Positions 4,107 to 5,244 of a stretch of 5,244 nucleotides of DNA are shown here, piece by piece. Each line of letters opens with the position of its first letter. Position 1 is the stretch's first letter. The position numbers were made by a program, and so were the translations under genes. Under the pieces are notes generated by a model. That model was not told the DNA's origin and did no database searches. It saw nothing but the letters and a program-made list of their open reading frames with translations. Origin of the DNA: Omnitrophica WOR_2 bacterium RIFCSPHIGHO2_02_FULL_52_10. Its GTDB lineage: Bacteria; Omnitrophota; Gorgyraeia; Zapsychrales; Zapsychraceae. The stretch is from contig MHGR01000129.1 of the NCBI GenBank assembly GCA_001805655.1, positions 1-5,244 on the forward strand, in the 5' to 3' direction.

Positions 4107-5244
4107 ATGATCAACAAACAACGCCTAATCAAACTCACCCAAAAAGTCATTTCCTGCAATTCCGAAAATCCTCCCGGCCATGAGCTGGCCTTGGCGAAGT
4201 TCATCGAAAAGGACATGCGCTCCCTGGGTCTGGCGGTCAAGATGTACACCTATGCCAAAAACAGGCCTAATGTCGTAGCCACGCTGAAAGGCGCCTGGGC
4301 CCGCAAAAAGGCCGCGCGGGAAGCCATTTTAATCACGCCGCATTTTGACACGGTCCCCATCGGCCAGGGTTGGAAATATAACCCATTGGGCGGGCAAGTC
4401 ATCGCCGGCAAAATGTACGGGCGCGGCGCCAGCGATGACAAAGGCAATCTGGCCGCCGCCATGGAGGCGATGCGCAGCCTGGCTGAAGATAAAGTGCGGC
4501 TGAAGAAGGACGTGGTCATGGCGGCGACCGTGGATGAGGAAACGGGCAGCCAATACGGGATTATTCCACTTCTGGAAAAGAGGGTGCTTAAACCGCGGCT
4601 GGCGATGGTCCTGGATTCGGATGGATTTGACACCATCATCGCTCAAAAGGGCCTTTTTCACAGCTGTATTCAGATATTCGGGAAAAAGGCGCACGGCGCC
4701 TATAATTGGCGCGGGGAAAGCGCGATCGAGGCGGCGGCGCGCATCATTACAAAGCTGAAAAAGCTTAAGTGGCGGTTCAAAAAACATCCCTTGTTACATC
4801 CCCCCACCATGAACATCGGCGTTATTCACGGGGGGGATAAGGTGAACATCGTGGCGGATTTCTGCGAGTTTCACCTGGACATGCGGTTTGCCATCGGGAT
4901 GAATCCAAATGTGATTCGGCATAGAATCGAGCGCGTCATTCAAAGCGAAGCCAGGAGGTATAAATTCATCATCATGGACCTTCAAATGCCGTATGAGATA
5001 AACCCCAATCATCCTTTCGTGCAAATCTGGATCAAAACGGCGCAGAAACTGAAGTGCGGGGCGGCGCTTAAGGGCAGCAACGGGGCGACCGTGATCACCT
5101 TTTTTCAAAAATATAACATTCCCGCCTTTGCCACCGGCTTCGGCGCCCGCGGAACGGCCCACACCAACGACGAGTTTATTTTTGTCAATGCGCTGTATAA
5201 GGGCACGCGCGCCCTGGAGCAGTACATCAAGGAGTACGACGCCC
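4107..5244 (+). CDS. M20 family metallopeptidase (ArgE/DapE/ACY1/CPG2 type), 3' end off window
   Basis: The frame stays open to the window edge, giving 379 codons. A TGA at 4104-4106 directly precedes the ATG, so 4107 is the first possible start; its N-terminus MINKQRLIKLTQKVISCNSE fits the family. Metal-site motifs are complete. ITPHFDTVP has ligand His79 and Asp81, and GRGASDDKG has the bridging Asp110. DEETG has general base Glu144 and ligand Glu145, LDSDG (169-173) supplies the next acidic ligand, and GTAHTNDEF supplies His352. A KKAHGAYN segment with His196 and the region around 185-300 form the lid or dimerisation domain. Such enzymes use two zinc ions to hydrolyse amide bonds of N-acyl amino acids, small peptides or succinyl-diaminopimelate. 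The substrate cannot be told, and no arginine or lysine pathway gene is adjacent. No signal peptide is seen. There is no clear ribosome site, because the upstream DNA is repeat. Confidence 0.92.
   Translation, partial: MINKQRLIKLTQKVISCNSENPPGHELALAKFIEKDMRSLGLAVKMYTYAKNRPNVVATLKGAWARKKAAREAILITPHFDTVPIGQGWKYNPLGGQVIAGKMYGRGASDDKGNLAAAMEAMRSLAEDKVRLKKDVVMAATVDEETGSQYGIIPLLEKRVLKPRLAMVLDSDGFDTIIAQKGLFHSCIQIFGKKAHGAYNWRGESAIEAAARIITKLKKLKWRFKKHPLLHPPTMNIGVIHGGDKVNIVADFCEFHLDMRFAIGMNPNVIRHRIERVIQSEARRYKFIIMDLQMPYEINPNHPFVQIWIKTAQKLKCGAALKGSNGATVITFFQKYNIPAFATGFGARGTAHTNDEFIFVNALYKGTRALEQYIKEYDA

Noticed and set aside
3722..4249. A minus-strand reading frame of 175 codons over the zinc-ribbon gene and the start of the peptidase.
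   Set aside because: It reads through the heptamer repeat and has no family motif, while the plus-strand genes carry conserved motifs and promoters. Other long antisense frames over trpG, trpD, trpC and the peptidase were dismissed for the same reason.

Overview
The window reads like a chromosomal segment of an uncultivated or little-studied Gram-negative-type bacterium. It has densely packed plus-strand genes of moderate-to-high GC, a murA end (peptidoglycan synthesis), heptameric intergenic repeats and a c-di-GMP-I type RNA. The mix of repeats and RNA reminds me of candidate phyla such as Omnitrophota, but that placement is a guess; nothing here is a decisive taxonomic marker.

Layout. Positions 1-145 hold the last 47 codons of murA. 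A 105-base gap follows, carrying a short heptamer array. Positions 251-3235 are a tight run of tryptophan genes in the order trpG, trpD, trpC, trpF. trpG and trpD share an ATGA, trpD and trpC are 9 bases apart, and trpC and trpF overlap by 8 bases, so translation is probably coupled. Together they supply the glutaminase subunit of anthranilate synthase and the next three enzymes, taking anthranilate to indole-3-glycerol phosphate. trpE (the synthase's chorismate subunit) and trpBA (tryptophan synthase) are not in the window.

Positions 3236-3730 contain no convincing protein gene but are rich in signals. There is an extended -10 promoter, a c-di-GMP-I (GEMM-I) type riboswitch aptamer whose helices, GAAA tetraloop and 11-nt tetraloop receptor can be traced base by base, a switch-like region with competing helices, and a strong intrinsic terminator. 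After these come a perfect 14-bp palindrome, a weak hairpin, another terminator-like hairpin, and a second extended -10 promoter lying directly on the start codon of the next gene. The RNA appears to have its own promoter and terminator and no gene between them, which is the most interesting feature of the window.

Positions 3731-4033 encode a 100-residue protein with a CxxC...CxxC zinc-ribbon-like motif and no assignable function. Positions 4034-4106 are a heptamer repeat that folds into a hairpin and runs up to the next start codon. From 4107 to the window edge is an M20 family metallopeptidase with its full set of metal-ligand motifs; its stop codon lies outside the window.
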